Shown piece after piece: positions 35,425-47,011 of a stretch of DNA of 64,000 nt. Source of the stretch: Pachyseris speciosa. Lineage: Eukaryota; Cnidaria; Anthozoa; Scleractinia; Pachyseridae. A program made the position numbers and the translations under genes. Where the stretch lies: positions 217,001 through 281,000 of the forward strand of contig JAEMWC010000141.1 in assembly GCA_016490735.1 (NCBI GenBank), in the 5' to 3' direction. Within the stretch, counting starts at the first letter, position 1. Every line of letters starts with the position of its first letter. The notes under the pieces were generated by a model that had not been told where the DNA came from, searched no databases, and was given only the letters and a program-made list of their open reading frames with translations.

Positions 35425-36233
35425 GTAAACTTTCTCCAAAGCCTGTTTCTATAGCGTATCGCTTTTCGCCATTCTTCTGTCATGTAGGGGACCTGATTGC
35501 CACGCACATGAAATTGCTTTAATGGGGCGTGATCATCAAGCACCTCTGTGAATAGTGTCTCAAACACAAACAGCTTGTTATCTACATCTTCAAAGACATC
35601 CATAACATTAAAAGGAACAGTATGCAAATCAGCCAAAAATAAATCACGATCGAAATGTTTCAGGCTACGGAAACAGAGTTTTCTTGACCTCATTTTAGGC
35701 GCAGTTTTTCTCAAGAATGCATACACCAGTGAATGATTGCTTAGCTGAACATGGACAACTCCAGAAGTCAAGACCCTGGTTTTGTTGTTCGTTATGACCA
35801 GATCAAGTAAAGTAGTTGATGTTTTTGTTATTCTAGTCGGAGAGCTTATCAGATTGTGTAGATTATAAATGTCAAGCAAATCCAATAAAGATTGCCCATC
35901 CTTTGGTGGCTTATCCAGTGTGATCAGGTCTGCGTTAAAATCACCAAGCAAGAAATAGTTGCCAGGTAGAGAAGTAACTGCCTCTAGCAGAGATACTAGC
36001 TCATACGTCCACACGGTCTTGGGAACTTTGATGGATGTAGGAGGTCGATAAATACCCACAAAAGTCTCCCAAGTCTTGCCGATCATAACTTTAAACACTA
36101 TAGATTCAGTCCTGTATCCTGCTCGTTCACTAAGTGCTAGATTTGGGAGGTCCTTGACGACTTTAAAGCAAAAATCACTTCGTATGTAAACCATTAGACC
36201 ACCGCTGCCTTTGGTCCTGTCCACTCGGCACAT
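35265..36233 (-). pseudogene. LINE endonuclease fragment (CR1/L2-like)
   Basis: The minus-strand ORF reads as the C-terminal two thirds of an apurinic-type endonuclease. It contains FVGIYRPP, the catalytic-region YFLLGDFNADL, LLDLVITN and the SNHSLV stretch at the end of the fold. Next comes the linker that normally precedes reverse transcriptase (PYMTEEWRKAIRYRNRLW, YKAQRNKC--LRR). The reverse transcriptase is absent. The coding similarity stops at about NAIK and the tail is unrelated sequence from the 259-bp duplication. The 5' end joins a different LINE fragment at about 36230. Confidence 0.8.
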
Positions 36234-36448
36234 TTGCTTCTTAGAATTGCGCCTTTGGTTTTCGTCAATGTGACTTTTTTGAGACGTGATCTAGCACATT
36301 GAAGTTCGAGTATGATGCTTCTGTTGTGCGGGTTATTTTCTACTCTGGCTTGAAGGTCATTTAATTTTTTGTGCAGTAATTTTTCTTCATCAGGATATTT
36401 TTTCGCTTCTCGTTTAGAGTACTTGATCGTGAAACCTCTTAATTTCAT
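36230..36448 (-). pseudogene. Tx1/L1-like LINE linker fragment
   Basis: The minus-strand reading IKYSKREAKKYPDEEKLLHK through TKGAILRSKCAEW resembles the region between endonuclease and reverse transcriptase in Tx1-type L1 elements. The intact counterpart is in the LINE at 52872-58135 (EEKVNGIIVRARARW). It stops at 'AEW', where it abuts the endonuclease fragment. Confidence 0.6.
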
Positions 36449-37070
36449 TTATTGGAAAGGATAGAGATGTTAGGGCCAGGATTGTCCAGAGCTGCTCTCT
36501 GACTTGATGATGATGATGATTTTTTTTTAAGGCGGTCTTGGCACTTCTTTTTCACACTAGACACAACCTATATGAGTTGACTTTGTTCTTGATCTACAGG
36601 GCTGATCAGTTCTGCTCACATCAACATCAATGTTTCAGCTGCGAAATTCGACATAAACAACAGTGCCCGCAGGAGTAAAGAGCAATTTAATTTTCAATCG
36701 GTCTTCGTTTCATGATAATCTTTACAAATCCCCAGGATGTGAAAGACAATTTCTCAGTACTTATCAAACACAACACCGCAGGAAATGCAGCAGAAAATCC
36801 CAAGAGAAGACGCTACCTGCTTTTCAATGTGCCAACAGCTCAATTGCTTGAAGCACTCTACATTGTAGCTCACATGACCTCGTTACAAATTTGCCATTGG
36901 CCATGTTTACAAAGATTTGGTGACACACATTTACATAATCTGGGCCCTTACCGATTTCTATATATACCTCACAATATCTCACTGATGGGTACATCATCAA
37001 TGAGATAAAAGTTGAATCAAGAGAAAAATTGAACTACAACATAGACACGAATTTTGTCCTGTCAATAATG

Positions 37071-37117
37071 ATAATGATAAATAATAATAATAATAATAAT
37101 TATTATTATTATTTTAT
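37071..37117. repeat. Self-complementary (AAT)n(ATT)n microsatellite
   Basis: ATAATAATAATAAT passes into ATTATTATTATTAT, giving a simple hairpin. The rest of 36449-37564 has no recognisable gene. Confidence 0.93.
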
Positions 37118-37576
37118 CATTCAGTTGTTGAACATTATCTATCCTAAGATTAAAATTTTGCCTGCAGAAGTTAAGAGAGTTGCTTCCAAACATTGCCTTC
37201 TTAGGTAAGGGGAAATGAAGCATTTTGTTGGGTGGCCAAAATAGTATTATATGTATTTAATTTGTGAAAATAAGGCAAAATGGTTGCACAACTTAAATGT
37301 GCCTTTATAATTCCCCTTTGCCTGTGATTTAATTAACAATTGTTTTGTATTCCACGATTATAGTGCTATTGTTTTAGCTAGGATTTTAGGAATCGAAGGG
37401 ACAACTGTCCCAGTTCTCTTTGCTTACTGAAGCAAAAGAGTGGTTTCTGGTTATTAGTAGTACCAATTTTGATGTAAGAGGTGGTAAAAACTAAATGAGT
37501 GATCAATGTGTTATTAGTGCATTATCAATGCATCATGATTAACATCAATGAGTAATTAATGGTCAATTTTTGTGTT

Positions 37577-38147
37577 GTTAATAATGCTTTAGAAATACAC
37601 AGGAAAGTACAAACTAGCGATATGTTCCGACGTTTCGGCAACCTCGTGACACTATTCTCAAGGAATGAATAATACAAGCGAGTTCAACGGAGTAAGTTCT
37701 TACATGTAGATTTACATTAATGGGGTTAATTTAAATAGATACTTTGGCGCGGATCAAATCTGTTTGTACATTCAATTGTGGTCTTAATTGTTTGATGTAC
37801 AGCATTTCATTAATTAAACAATCAAATTTGTTCCTGCATTTTTTCAGTAAGGAGGTCTTCAGGGACTGCACTTGCATGGTCATTATCATAATGTTTCCGC
37901 ACAGAGGATGAACTGCTGTTGTGGCCAATGACACGTGCATGCACGAAATGCTGTACATCAAACAATTAAGACCACGCTTGAATGTACAGATTCGATCCAC
38001 GCCAAAGTATTTATTTAAATTAACCCATTAATGTAAATCTAAGAACTTACTATGTTGAACTCGCTTGTATTATTCATTCCTTGAGAATGGTGTCATGAGG
38101 TCACCGAAATGTCAGAACATTATATCGCTAGTTTCTACTTGCCTGTG
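37577..38147. mobile_element. Fold-back Penelope-like 3' end
   Basis: Arms of about 230 bp (37600-37830 and 37920-38147) are inverted copies. Both encode the end of a GIY-YIG-type domain (EMLYIKQLRPQLNVQ on the minus strand; MLYIKQLRPRLNVQ on the plus strand). Outside it lies the 3' non-coding part with GAAACGTCGG and GAAATGTCAG. A 12-bp direct repeat, AATTTTTGTGTT, flanks the whole (37565-37576 and 38148-38159). Hammerhead-like cores read CACGA and CATGA with changes at conserved positions. Confidence 0.72.
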
Positions 38148-38586
38148 AATTTTTGTGTTCAATTTATAATTGATTACACATTGGGTATTTGATATAATCA
38201 ATGAATTGTCAACTGATTACTCATTGATTACGCATTGATTACTCATTGATATCATTTAATAGTTGTGGCTAGAAACTAGAACAACAGTTAATCACAGAAG
38301 TTGTTTCCACTTAAGACTTACTAACTGAACTGAAGCCTAAAAGCATATTTTATTTTTCTGGATATGCAGACGGTATCTTTTATAAACGTCCTTCTAATAT
38401 TTGAAGGAGTTCTTTTAATTATATCAGGGACTAAACAAAAATAAAAAAAATACCAAAATAATTGTTGCCTCATAAGACACTTGTAAACTCAAGGGTGTGG
38501 TGTGTTTTCTTCCTTTTGTCTTTACAGCAGATCTGAGCAACCATAAAAAAGTTGACACTTGAGAAAATGAACCACGGATGTAAAGA

Positions 38587-40173
38587 ATGCAGTCGCAAAT
38601 CCAAGGAAGACAATTCCAAGAAACACAAAAGAGTCAATACTGGAAAGAAAGTTATGAATGCAAACAGTGTGGCAAGGGTTTTAGTGAAGCAGGAAATCTG
38701 AAAACACATAAAAGGATCCATACTGAAGAGAAGCCGTATAAATGCAAACAGTGTGGCAAGTGTTTTAGTCAAGCAGCACATTTAAGAAGACATGAAAGAG
38801 TTCATACTGGAGAGAAGCCTTATGAATGTAAACAGTGTGACAAGTGTTTTAGTGTAGCAGGAAATCTAAGAACACATGAAAGGATCCATACTGGAGAGAA
38901 GCCTTATGAATGCAAACACTGTAGCAAGTGTTTCAGTCAAGCAGCACAACTAAGAAGACATGAAAGAGTTCATACTGGAGACAAGCCTTATGAATGCAAA
39001 CAGTGTGACAAGAGTTTCAGTTCATCAGGACAACTAAGATCACATGAAAGGATCCATACTGGAGAGAAGCCTTATGAATGCAAACACTGTAGCAAATGTT
39101 TCAGTCAATCAGCAAAACTAAGAAGACATGAAAGAGTTCATACTGGAGACAAGCCTTATGAATGCAAACAGTGTGACAAGTGTTTTAGTGTAGCAGGGCA
39201 TCTAAGAAGTCATGAAAGGATTCATACTGGAGAGAAGCCTTATGAATGCAAGCAGTGTGGCAAGTGTTTTAGTGTAGCAGGACATCTAAGAAGTCATAAA
39301 AGGATTCATACTGGAGAGAAGCCTTATGAATGCAAACAGTGCGGCAAGAGTTTTAGTGTAGCCGGAAATCTGAAGAAACATGGAAAAGTCCATACTGGAG
39401 AGAAGCCTTATGAATGCAAACAGTGTGGCAAGTGTTTTAGCGAAGCAGGAAATCTGAGGAGACATGGAAGAGTTCACACTGGAGAGAAGCCTTATGAATG
39501 TAAACAGTGTGGCAAGTGTTTCATTGAAGCAGGAATTCTGAAGAAACACAAAAGAGTCCATTCTGGAGTGAAGCCTTATGAATGCAAGCAGTGTGGCAAG
39601 TGTTTTAGTCAATCAGGACATCTAAAGACACATCAAAGTTTTCATACTGGAGACAAGCCTTATGAATGCAAACAATGTGGCAAGTGTTTTAGTGTAGCAG
39701 GACATCTAAGAAGTCATAAAAGGATTCATACTGGAGAGAAGCCTTATGAATGCAAACAGTGCGGCAAGTGTTTTAGTGTAGCCGGAAATCTGAAGAAACA
39801 TGGAAGAGTCCATACTGGAGAGAAGCCTTATGAATGCAGACAGTGTGGCAAGAGTTTTAGCGCAGCAGCAAATCTGAGGAAACATGGAAGAGTTCACACT
39901 GGAGAGAAGCCTTATGAATGTAAACAGTGTGGCAAGTGTTTCAGTGAGGCAGGACATCTGAAGAAACACAGAAGAGTCCATACTGGAGAGAAGCCTTATG
40001 AATGCAAGCAGTGTGGCAAGTGTTTTAGTCAATCAGGACATCTAAAGAGACATCAAAGTGTTCATACTGGAGGGAAGCCTTATGTGTACAAACAGCATGG
40101 CAACTGTGTTAGTAAAGCAGGACAACTAAGAGAACATGAAAGGGTTCACACTGAAGAGAAGCTTTATGGATGA
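38587..40173 (+). CDS. C2H2 zinc-finger protein, unit 2 (truncated at both ends)
   Basis: The 528-residue ORF consists almost entirely of tandem C2H2 fingers of 28 residues (CxxC-x12-Hxxx[12 protein letters not shown] linkers). I count 17 canonical fingers, then one degenerate finger ([15 protein letters not shown]) that has lost both Cys. Such arrays are sequence-specific DNA-binding proteins of the nucleus; no KRAB, SCAN or ZAD domain is visible. An acceptor (tttgtctttacag, ending 38527) precedes the exon. The ancestral start is ATG at 38567 ([13 protein letters not shown]), as in unit 3, but a 2-base loss just before the first finger puts that start out of frame, so the ORF start at 38587 is doubtful. 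TGC-to-TGA ends the frame at 40171-40173 before the family C-terminal module. Neighbouring finger repeats are so alike that recombination within the array is likely. Confidence 0.8.
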   Translation: MQSQIQGRQFQETQKSQYWKESYECKQCGKGFSEAGNLKTHKRIHTEEKPYKCKQCGKCFSQAAHLRRHERVHTGEKPYECKQCDKCFSVAGNLRTHERIHTGEKPYECKHCSKCFSQAAQLRRHERVHTGDKPYECKQCDKSFSSSGQLRSHERIHTGEKPYECKHCSKCFSQSAKLRRHERVHTGDKPYECKQCDKCFSVAGHLRSHERIHTGEKPYECKQCGKCFSVAGHLRSHKRIHTGEKPYECKQCGKSFSVAGNLKKHGKVHTGEKPYECKQCGKCFSEAGNLRRHGRVHTGEKPYECKQCGKCFIEAGILKKHKRVHSGVKPYECKQCGKCFSQSGHLKTHQSFHTGDKPYECKQCGKCFSVAGHLRSHKRIHTGEKPYECKQCGKCFSVAGNLKKHGRVHTGEKPYECRQCGKSFSAAANLRKHGRVHTGEKPYECKQCGKCFSEAGHLKKHRRVHTGEKPYECKQCGKCFSQSGHLKRHQSVHTGGKPYVYKQHGNCVSKAGQLREHERVHTEEKLYG

Positions 40174-40439
40174 AAACAGTGTAGCAAGTGTTTTAGCGAA
40201 GCTGGAAGCCCAAGTAAACCAGAAAGAGTCCATACTGGAGAAAAGTCCTATAAATGCACTGTTGCAAATTTTATACCAGCATAGCCCACAAGGGTACTGA
40301 AATACATTGTAACACTTCCACACTTGCCCAAACTTCAGAAGGTCTTCACTCAGATGACAATCAACAGCACAGCTGCTGGATTTGCTATGGGGAGTTGAAC
40401 AGTGAGTTGTTGCTTCTTGAACACATTGATGAAGCATGA
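40174..40439 (+). pseudogene. Broken C-terminal part of zinc-finger unit 2
   Basis: After the stop, the same frame still reads a decayed finger ([28 protein letters not shown]). A second frame then gives the family tail HSCWICYGELNSELLLLEHIDEA. In unit 3 the tail has CWIC-x12-H-x3-H; here the last His is lost. The 3' flank 'gagaaactgttaggctgtgtgtag' matches that of unit 3. Confidence 0.8.
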
Positions 40440-41040
40440 GAAACTGTTAGGCTGTGTGTAGTTTAAACTTAAAAAAGCAAAATTGGTTATTTATTTTCCT
40501 TCAAGATACATGTAGTTTATGGCTCAAAACTAAAAGCAAAAAGGGAACTGATTTTCTTGTCCAAAAACACCTGCTTTGCATTGTTGCGAGGTCTTAAAAT
40601 GTTTTGCAGAAATGTTGCGTTGCAGTGGGGTAGTTTGAGTTATAAGTATTTTTTTTAGCCAATAGAGCAAAACTCGTGTTATTTAATTTGTGCAAAACTC
40701 GCTCATGAAACGACTTTTTTCGTGGTATTATTTATATGAGTGTTTCTTGTGTGCAGAATATCCCTTAGCATGAGTTCCAGTTACTTTGAGACCAGTCAGA
40801 TTTGTTTATCGGCCAATGCTCAGTTCATATTTATTTTTTTGTTTTTGAACTCTTAAGTAATAATGCATAAAATATAAGATTAAATAGAAAGGAAAGTGGC
40901 GAGGAGACGTAAAAATAGGTACGCAATGCATACGTGGTCGGACATGTAACAATTGCGCGAAGTAGATCGTTAACTATACTTCCAACTGATGCAAATTCTG
41001 AAAGCACTGCTGCTCCTGACTCGTTAAATCCACCTGATTT
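40440..41040. other. Stretch without recognisable genes
   Basis: AT-rich sequence downstream of unit 2 with no recognised ORF or repeat. Confidence 0.5.
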
Positions 41041-41095
41041 ATCTCTACTATGAGAATCAAATATATTTTTGAATAAATGGCTGTCAACGTTAACA

Positions 41096-41354
41096 ATGGC
41101 TATCGTGAAGCTCGTACCCAGATCTGCCACAGCCAAGCGAAAGGGAGATTTGTATTTCGTGGCAAATATACAACATGGCAGTATGGAAAACGCGAGCGAT
41201 AGTTTCAAGTGTGAGGTTAGACAGCTGGGAGGAAATTTTTTTGCCGACGCTGGGAAAGCTTTGAGATTAAAGCGAATTATTCAAAACCTGTGTGAGATTT
41301 GTGTCGAAGGCACAGACGAACTACCGAAGTTCTGTTGCAGGTCTTGTTTTGATA
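41096..41354 (+). CDS. Possible 5' exon of a Cys-rich protein
   Basis: The frame reads SFKCEVRQLGGNFFADAGKALRLKRIIQNLCEICVEGTDELPKFCCRSCFDM, with an LCEIC and a CCRSC pair about 16 residues apart, suggesting a small zinc-binding fold at the N-terminus. ATG codons in frame lie at 41096 and 41183; the second, just before SFKC, gives the more compact domain. The frame runs into GATATG|GTATGC, a good donor site at 41354/41355, so a further exon would be expected, but I found none nearby. It could be the start of a real gene, a gene fragment carried by a repeat, or chance. No family is confidently recognised. Confidence 0.4.
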
Positions 41355-41565
41355 TGGTATGCCTAAATCAGAACTTAGCCGCAACATTTTTCTGATAACA
41401 ATTGAACAAAAATATCTCCCTACAATACCTGTCGCTCACAGCTGCCTCCGGACGGATAAAATTATCTGGACCTTTCCGGCTTCTAGATATAGATCGGCGT
41501 GAAACCTGGCTTCAAGACTACCATCTGCCTCGCTCCCGGAAACATTCATCCTTGCACAAGACACT

Positions 41566-41623
41566 CCCACTGAGTTAAAGTTATTTATTTGAAGTGTCAA
41601 ATAAATAACTTTAACTCAGTGGG
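41566..41623. repeat. Perfect 27-bp hairpin
   Basis: CCCACTGAGTTAAAGTTATT and the next seven bases (41566-41592) are exactly complementary to 41597-41623, with a 4-nt loop (agtg). No target duplication or element end is seen around it. Confidence 0.95.
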
Positions 41624-42498
41624 ATTTCGATCGTGGATAATAGGGTTGAGCGGCGAAACGACAATTACAATTGACTTCTCCTCTGTTGTCCTTTCATTTC
41701 TTCTTAGCAGCGAGATGATTGTGATGTGAAGAAAGCACTTGATAAATTAGCGATTTCCCGTAACGTCCGTAACCAGTTGTGAGTTGGGAGAATAATTAAC
41801 CAGTCTCGGCTGTTGACAACAACCTCCTGTATTGCCTCTTTTAGCTTTGGACCGCAAAACCGATTGAAAAGCGCTCTCAAAGTCCATTTATCTTTCGCTC
41901 ATAAACAAAATAAGGACGAGCATGCGTAGCTATAGTGATGCCCGTATATCGGGCCTGGCGTGCGTTTCTCGAAACCCCGGAAACTTTTCGGGTCTATTTC
42001 GGGTGCCACAATTTCCTTCATATCTTAAAAACGAAGACGGTTCCGGGCATGAAATTTTGCAACAAATTTGCCCTTTCGTATCTTGAAATCATGGTTAAAG
42101 GCCATCTTTTCAGAATAGATGGATCTTAGTTTTTAAAATGGCTTTTCGGCCCGAAAAGTTTACGGGACTTTCGAGAAACGGCCCCCTGGCTGTTACTGAG
42201 CACGCTCCAAATTCGAACTTTACCAGATCTACCATTCGCTTGGTCGTGGGAGATCTGTGTACGAGATTAGGCTATCGTATTACATTCAACAGATAGTAAA
42301 CAAAATGAAGAAAATATCAACTCCAAGGATCTTCTACAAGAAACATATGGCAGCAAATGTTCCTCTGATAGGCTTATAGGATGTTCAGACTGTATCATGT
42401 GAGCATTTACATTGCCGGCTATATTGCAAGTTAAATGTGTTGCTGAATTGTAAGTTAAATGTGTTGGCGACGATGTGGACACACTCACCGGTAGAAGG

Positions 42499-43772
42499 GC
42501 AAGTACTTAAACCCGGGACGGCGGAACGCTGGAATACTTATACCCGGAACGCCGATTACTTAAACCCGGAACACCGGAATACTTAAACACGGACCGGATG
42601 GGATCGAATTGGACTGGTAAATCTCGGACCAGGTCAACGAAAGTCACAAAAAACGTAATCAAGAAATTCAAACAAGCGATCGCGATCTGCGGTTTATTTG
42701 CATACATTACGTTATAAATCAAAGTGCTTCTGTGGAGCAACTCGAGTGAGAGGATAAATTGCGACATATTTATATAAATTACAGTTCAAAATATTCCCCA
42801 ACTTAACTGAAAATAAAAGCCGATTCCATTGCAATTTAACTCCACAAATGAAGTCATGGCCCTTTTTGAAAAAAAAATTGTTTGCTCCAAACCAAGGGAA
42901 GTTTATGGTCACGTGCTAGGCAACCATAGTTATTCCCATGTGTCGAGTTTCACTACGACCAAACGACACGCAATCGGAATGAGAAATATAGAGGAAAAAC
43001 ATTAATACGGACTTAATGCGTCTGAGTTCTCTGAATGAGAAGGACTGAAATGAATTTGTGTGTCAGCGTTTCTCACAGGTACAATTTATCGCGCGTGATT
43101 CATCCAGAGAACCGTTAAGACGTACAAGTCCACGACATTTTTTTAAAGGGGCAGTGCCAAGGCGTTGTTGAGCGACGGATAAGAACCGGAAGTGAGGCGC
43201 TTGCGTAAACACAACAGCCACCAACGAAACCAGCGCCTTCTTACCACTATCTCCAAGTCATTTCGACTACACATGAACATTCGCAAGAAACTGCAACAAA
43301 ACATAGCATTTTCACTACCAAAGTAAGTACTGTTCGTTGTTCGAAATAAGGACATGTTTCACCTTCTTGAGGTCGGATCCATGCTTGAGTCCCGTAATGA
43401 ATAAATTGTCATAATTATCCAAATGGCGGGAAAATTAATAAATGACGTATTGACATTGTTGGTAAAGCAGTGAATGCAAACCAACGGGGTACAGCGAACC
43501 AGTATTTATGTATATGACAGCAAATTATTTCTATTATTCAGCTGATTTATTTCTTCTGCAAACTTCAGTATCAATGATAATGATTTCAGTTTCGATAAAA
43601 TGCAGCGGACATTTTTGGATATTGTAGCGTCCATACGTTCGGCCGGGATGAAATAATAATGGAAAAACAATAACAAAAGCCAAAAAAAAAAAAAAAAACA
43701 ATTAGTTTTAATTTACACACCGTTCCGGGTTTAAGTAATCCGGCGTTCCGCCGTTCTAGGATTAAGTACTTG
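42499..43772. mobile_element. TIR element with iterated CCGGAACGCCGG-type ends
   Basis: The left end starts GCAAGTACTTAAACCCGGGA and repeats 'acttaaacccggaac-ccggaat' about four times to 42595. The right end (43722-43772) is the inverse, with two repeats ('ccgttccgggtttaagtaat', 'taagtacttgcc'). No transposase domain is seen inside; a poly-A run is at 43682-43698. No clear target duplication was found. The superfamily is unknown. Confidence 0.75.
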
Positions 43773-44080
43773 CCACTCAGCTCGCTGCATTAACTTGAAT
43801 TTCCATATGCTTCGATCGATTACACTGCTGTGTTCTAGGAATTTCTTATGAATTCAAGCCTTGAAAAGATTTTTCCTCGTAGATGCGTTGATGCATTTTG
43901 ACCCCTTTACTTTGCTCTCTTGAGGAGACTGAATGACCATTTTCGCGCAGAGTGTTTGATCCATGCAGGGCTCGAAATTAGCATTCGCAAACTCGCGCAA
44001 TGCGAGTGTTTTTTTTTTAGTTGCGAGTCTAAAAAAAAAGGTGAGGTTCCTACTTTTGCTGGTAAAAAAAATCTCACTAG

Positions 44081-44138
44081 CAAAACTTTGCTAGTGGTAG
44101 CAAAACTTTGCTAGTGGTAGCAAAACTTTGCTAGTGGA
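44081..44138 (+). repeat. Three-copy 20-bp tandem repeat
   Basis: CAAAACTTTGCTAGTGGTAG occurs at 44081 and 44101, and a third copy at 44121 lacks the last two bases. The unit contains the palindrome CAAAG/CTTTG-like 'caaaactttg'. The surrounding 43773-44590 has no recognisable gene. Confidence 0.93.
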
Positions 44139-44590
44139 CTAAAAAGTTAAGTTCGAGCCCTGTCCATGGTCGATGACATACAGACGAAAACAAAACGAGA
44201 TAATATACACTTGGGGCCTGGATTCGACTACATTCGACAGTAAGGATGATGCAATCCTTTTGTCTGACTGGTATCCTTACTCTCAAGGGACGTCACGTCA
44301 TGTGTTACGGATGGACGGACTGACGGACAAATTCGATGACTATAGTGTGAGCTACCACAGGTAGCCCACACAAAAACGAAATTCGACCGAAATCCCTGAA
44401 ACGAGGGATTTATACAGATAAATCCCTCATTTACAATCAAATTCAATTCATCAGCCCCACTCTTCCCTGCTACTTTATCAAGCCCTCCCCGGACTTTCAG
44501 TTTGTTAATATTCAAAAGTTTGTAAGGAAAATAAAGGTTGTATGAGAATGAATATATGAAAATCATATATTTGAACTGCGGATTAATGAT

Positions 44591-44745
44591 TAAATATGTG
44601 ACTGATCATCGTAGTTATGAACAGTACTTAAGCAGTAGTGAAATATAGCCTGAAAAAAATTCAGGCTTGTACGAGATTTTTTTTCAGGCTTTATTTTCAC
44701 TACTGCTTAAGTACTGTTCATAACTGCGATGATCAGTCATATTTA
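44591..44745. mobile_element. Small palindromic MITE
   Basis: Arms of about 52 bp ('actgatcatcgtagttatga', 'acagtacttaagcagtagtg') are mirrored at 44690-44745. The centre holds a second inverted pair, 'agcctgaa'/'ttcaggct'. Confidence 0.85.
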
Positions 44746-45070
44746 AAATAAAGGTTGTTGAATAATAAAAGAAAATGTGTCAACCATGAAATAACAACGG
44801 TTAACACTACTTCTATATAAAGAGGAGGTGATGATGTACTGTTTTGTTTCGCGTTCGATTTGAACCGTTGAAATTGTTAATCTTTGTTTTATTGAACCAT
44901 TGCTTCTCTTTTACTAAGAAGAAGAAGATGCTTTTATTTTACTAGGGTATCTCTTTGCAGTTATAAAAAAAACTGATATCCTTAGAGGCCCTAAGTTAAC
45001 CGTGATATACCTAATGGCATGCTTGTCTATTCGTTAGTATGGTAGACTGCTAGCAGTTGGGTTTTGTTAC

Positions 45071-45072
45071 TG

Positions 45073-45120
<48 letters not shown>

Positions 45121-45190
45121 AAGTGCTCATCTTTTCATATGAAAATTAGTTTCCATTCATATGAAAATGAGTTTAATTTGCATGTGAATG

Positions 45191-45223
<33 letters not shown>

Positions 45224-45273
45224 GGACTCACTTTGAAAAAGAGGCCAAAAGTAATTCGGAAATGGCCTATTCA
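45071..45273. mobile_element. Palindromic MITE, about 200 bp
   Basis: TGAATAGGCCATTTCCGAAT at the left is mirrored by ATTCGGAAATGGCCTATTCA at the right. The pairing continues through 'ggcctctttttcaaag' and 'gtgctcatcttttcatatga' almost to the centre. Confidence 0.87.
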
Positions 45274-46597
45274 TACGTGCCAACACGAAAGTTAATATTA
45301 TGCATATGGTGGAGGGGGAAGACGACAAGAGAATGGGGAGAGACAGGCTCGCGGGTACCCCACTATCGCGGCTTTTCTGTTTTCTCGTCGGACGTTGGGG
45401 AATATAAAGAGAGTGCTCGAAGTTTACGCAATTCTGTGGCCAAAACATTGTATAATGGATAATTATCAATTAAATAGATCCTTCCACTCGTTTTTTTCAA
45501 GTTTTGATTTTGACCATGTAGCGAATATCTATCGACACTGCTAGAAACTCGATCACCTAACAATTCGGTGAAGAGATCAAGTTTGAGACTTACATCTCGC
45601 AAAATAGCAAAAAGTGGTTCTATAAAGTCGGAAAATTTTACCGACATTTGTATGCTGAGAGGCACAAACTTGCCCCCAACATACAAACTTCTGTAAAATT
45701 TTCTGGCTATGCGAAGCTATAACTTGAGTATTTTATTTATTTTTTTTTAGTTTAGGTGCTCTTTCGACCGTAGTCGACGGATGTTCGTTGCGTGGTCTAG
45801 ATCAAAATTAAAAAGAAAAAGAAAACGTGGAAGGGTTGCAAATTCCGAGATGGGAGATTTCCCGAAGACTTCCTAACGCCACTGCCAAAAATGTCCCAAG
45901 ATGTTCCGACGACAAGTCAACACTTCTGAAGCTGTAACTACAGCTTATCTACAGCTTATCTAGGTAATGTATTGGAAAGCCATTGTATTTTGCCACTAAT
46001 CTAAATTCCAGGCATATTTCCACAATGAAATGTTATTTTTGGTGGTACCCTCTGATGGTCACTCACCTCTGCTCGCAAAGCAGTTTTGTCCAACCAACGT
46101 TAAACACGTGATCGTCTCCTTAAATTGATTAGGAAACAAGGACGGCGACGGCAACGAAAATGTCATTTGAAAATATATCTCGGTATTGTAGCACTTGTGA
46201 AATTATTCCAAATTGTTCAACTTGTCCAATTTGTTCAAATTTCGGCAAACTATCCAGGAACTAAATTTCTATGAACGGCGATAAAGTAAAGTTGATTATA
46301 TAAAATAGAAAAATTTGCCATCATGTGCTCGCGTTCTCCCAAAACCTAAACTTTGGTCAATTCACGTTGGGAAGGGGGGTTGTTGGGGAGAGTGACGGAG
46401 TCACGAGGAGAAGTGATTTGAAGTACGTTTGGACCCCCCCCCCCCCCCCCAATAAAAAATTCCTAGATCCGCCCCTGATATGACAGCTAGCTCGTGGACT
46501 AACGTGATCAGAAAATCAAATGATTTCAGAGAAAAAATCCTGTTATTGAAATCAATGGTACTCGTGACTTTAACAAAAGGAAGATAGCCTGTAAAAA
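45274..46597. other. Stretch without recognisable genes
   Basis: No convincing ORF. A poly-C run is at 46434-46450. Confidence 0.5.
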
Positions 46598-46930
46598 GTG
46601 ATCTATTTCCATTGGTCTTCCCTTCACTCTTTAAGCTAAGGGAGACAAAACGTTGGTTGGCTTCAGGAGGATAGTAAAAGAGATAGGGGAGGGCCGGGTG
46701 GGGAGACAAGCCTGAAGGCAAACCAAGAAAACAACGAGTGAAAGGAAGACCATAAGCTTAGGGGCCTACGGTTATATCGCAGCTTAACCTCCCAACTCCT
46801 CGTGTGAAGTGACGCTAATTAATATGCGAGCTAGCTTATAAACAGTGGGAAAGACCGCTGAAAATAGTGATCTATTTCCATTGGTCTTCCCTTCACTCTT
46901 TAAGATATGGGGAGACAAAACGTTGGTCGG
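46598..46930. repeat. Pair of 60-bp direct repeats
   Basis: 'gtgatctatttccattggtc' and the following 'ttcccttcactctttaag', up to 'gagacaaaacgttggt', occur at about 46598-46655 and 46867-46927. The second copy starts at the end of the 75-bp repeat that brackets the retroelement. Confidence 0.85.
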
Positions 46931-47011
46931 AGCATGCGGGAGATAAAATTACTCCCTGCAACACATGAGCAACATACTTCCTCCCAAACTCAAAAAAAAA
47001 AAAAATTGGAA

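Noticed and set aside
39286..40032. Minus-strand ORFs repeating [17 protein letters not shown]
   Set aside because: They are antisense shadows of the tandem zinc fingers of unit 2.
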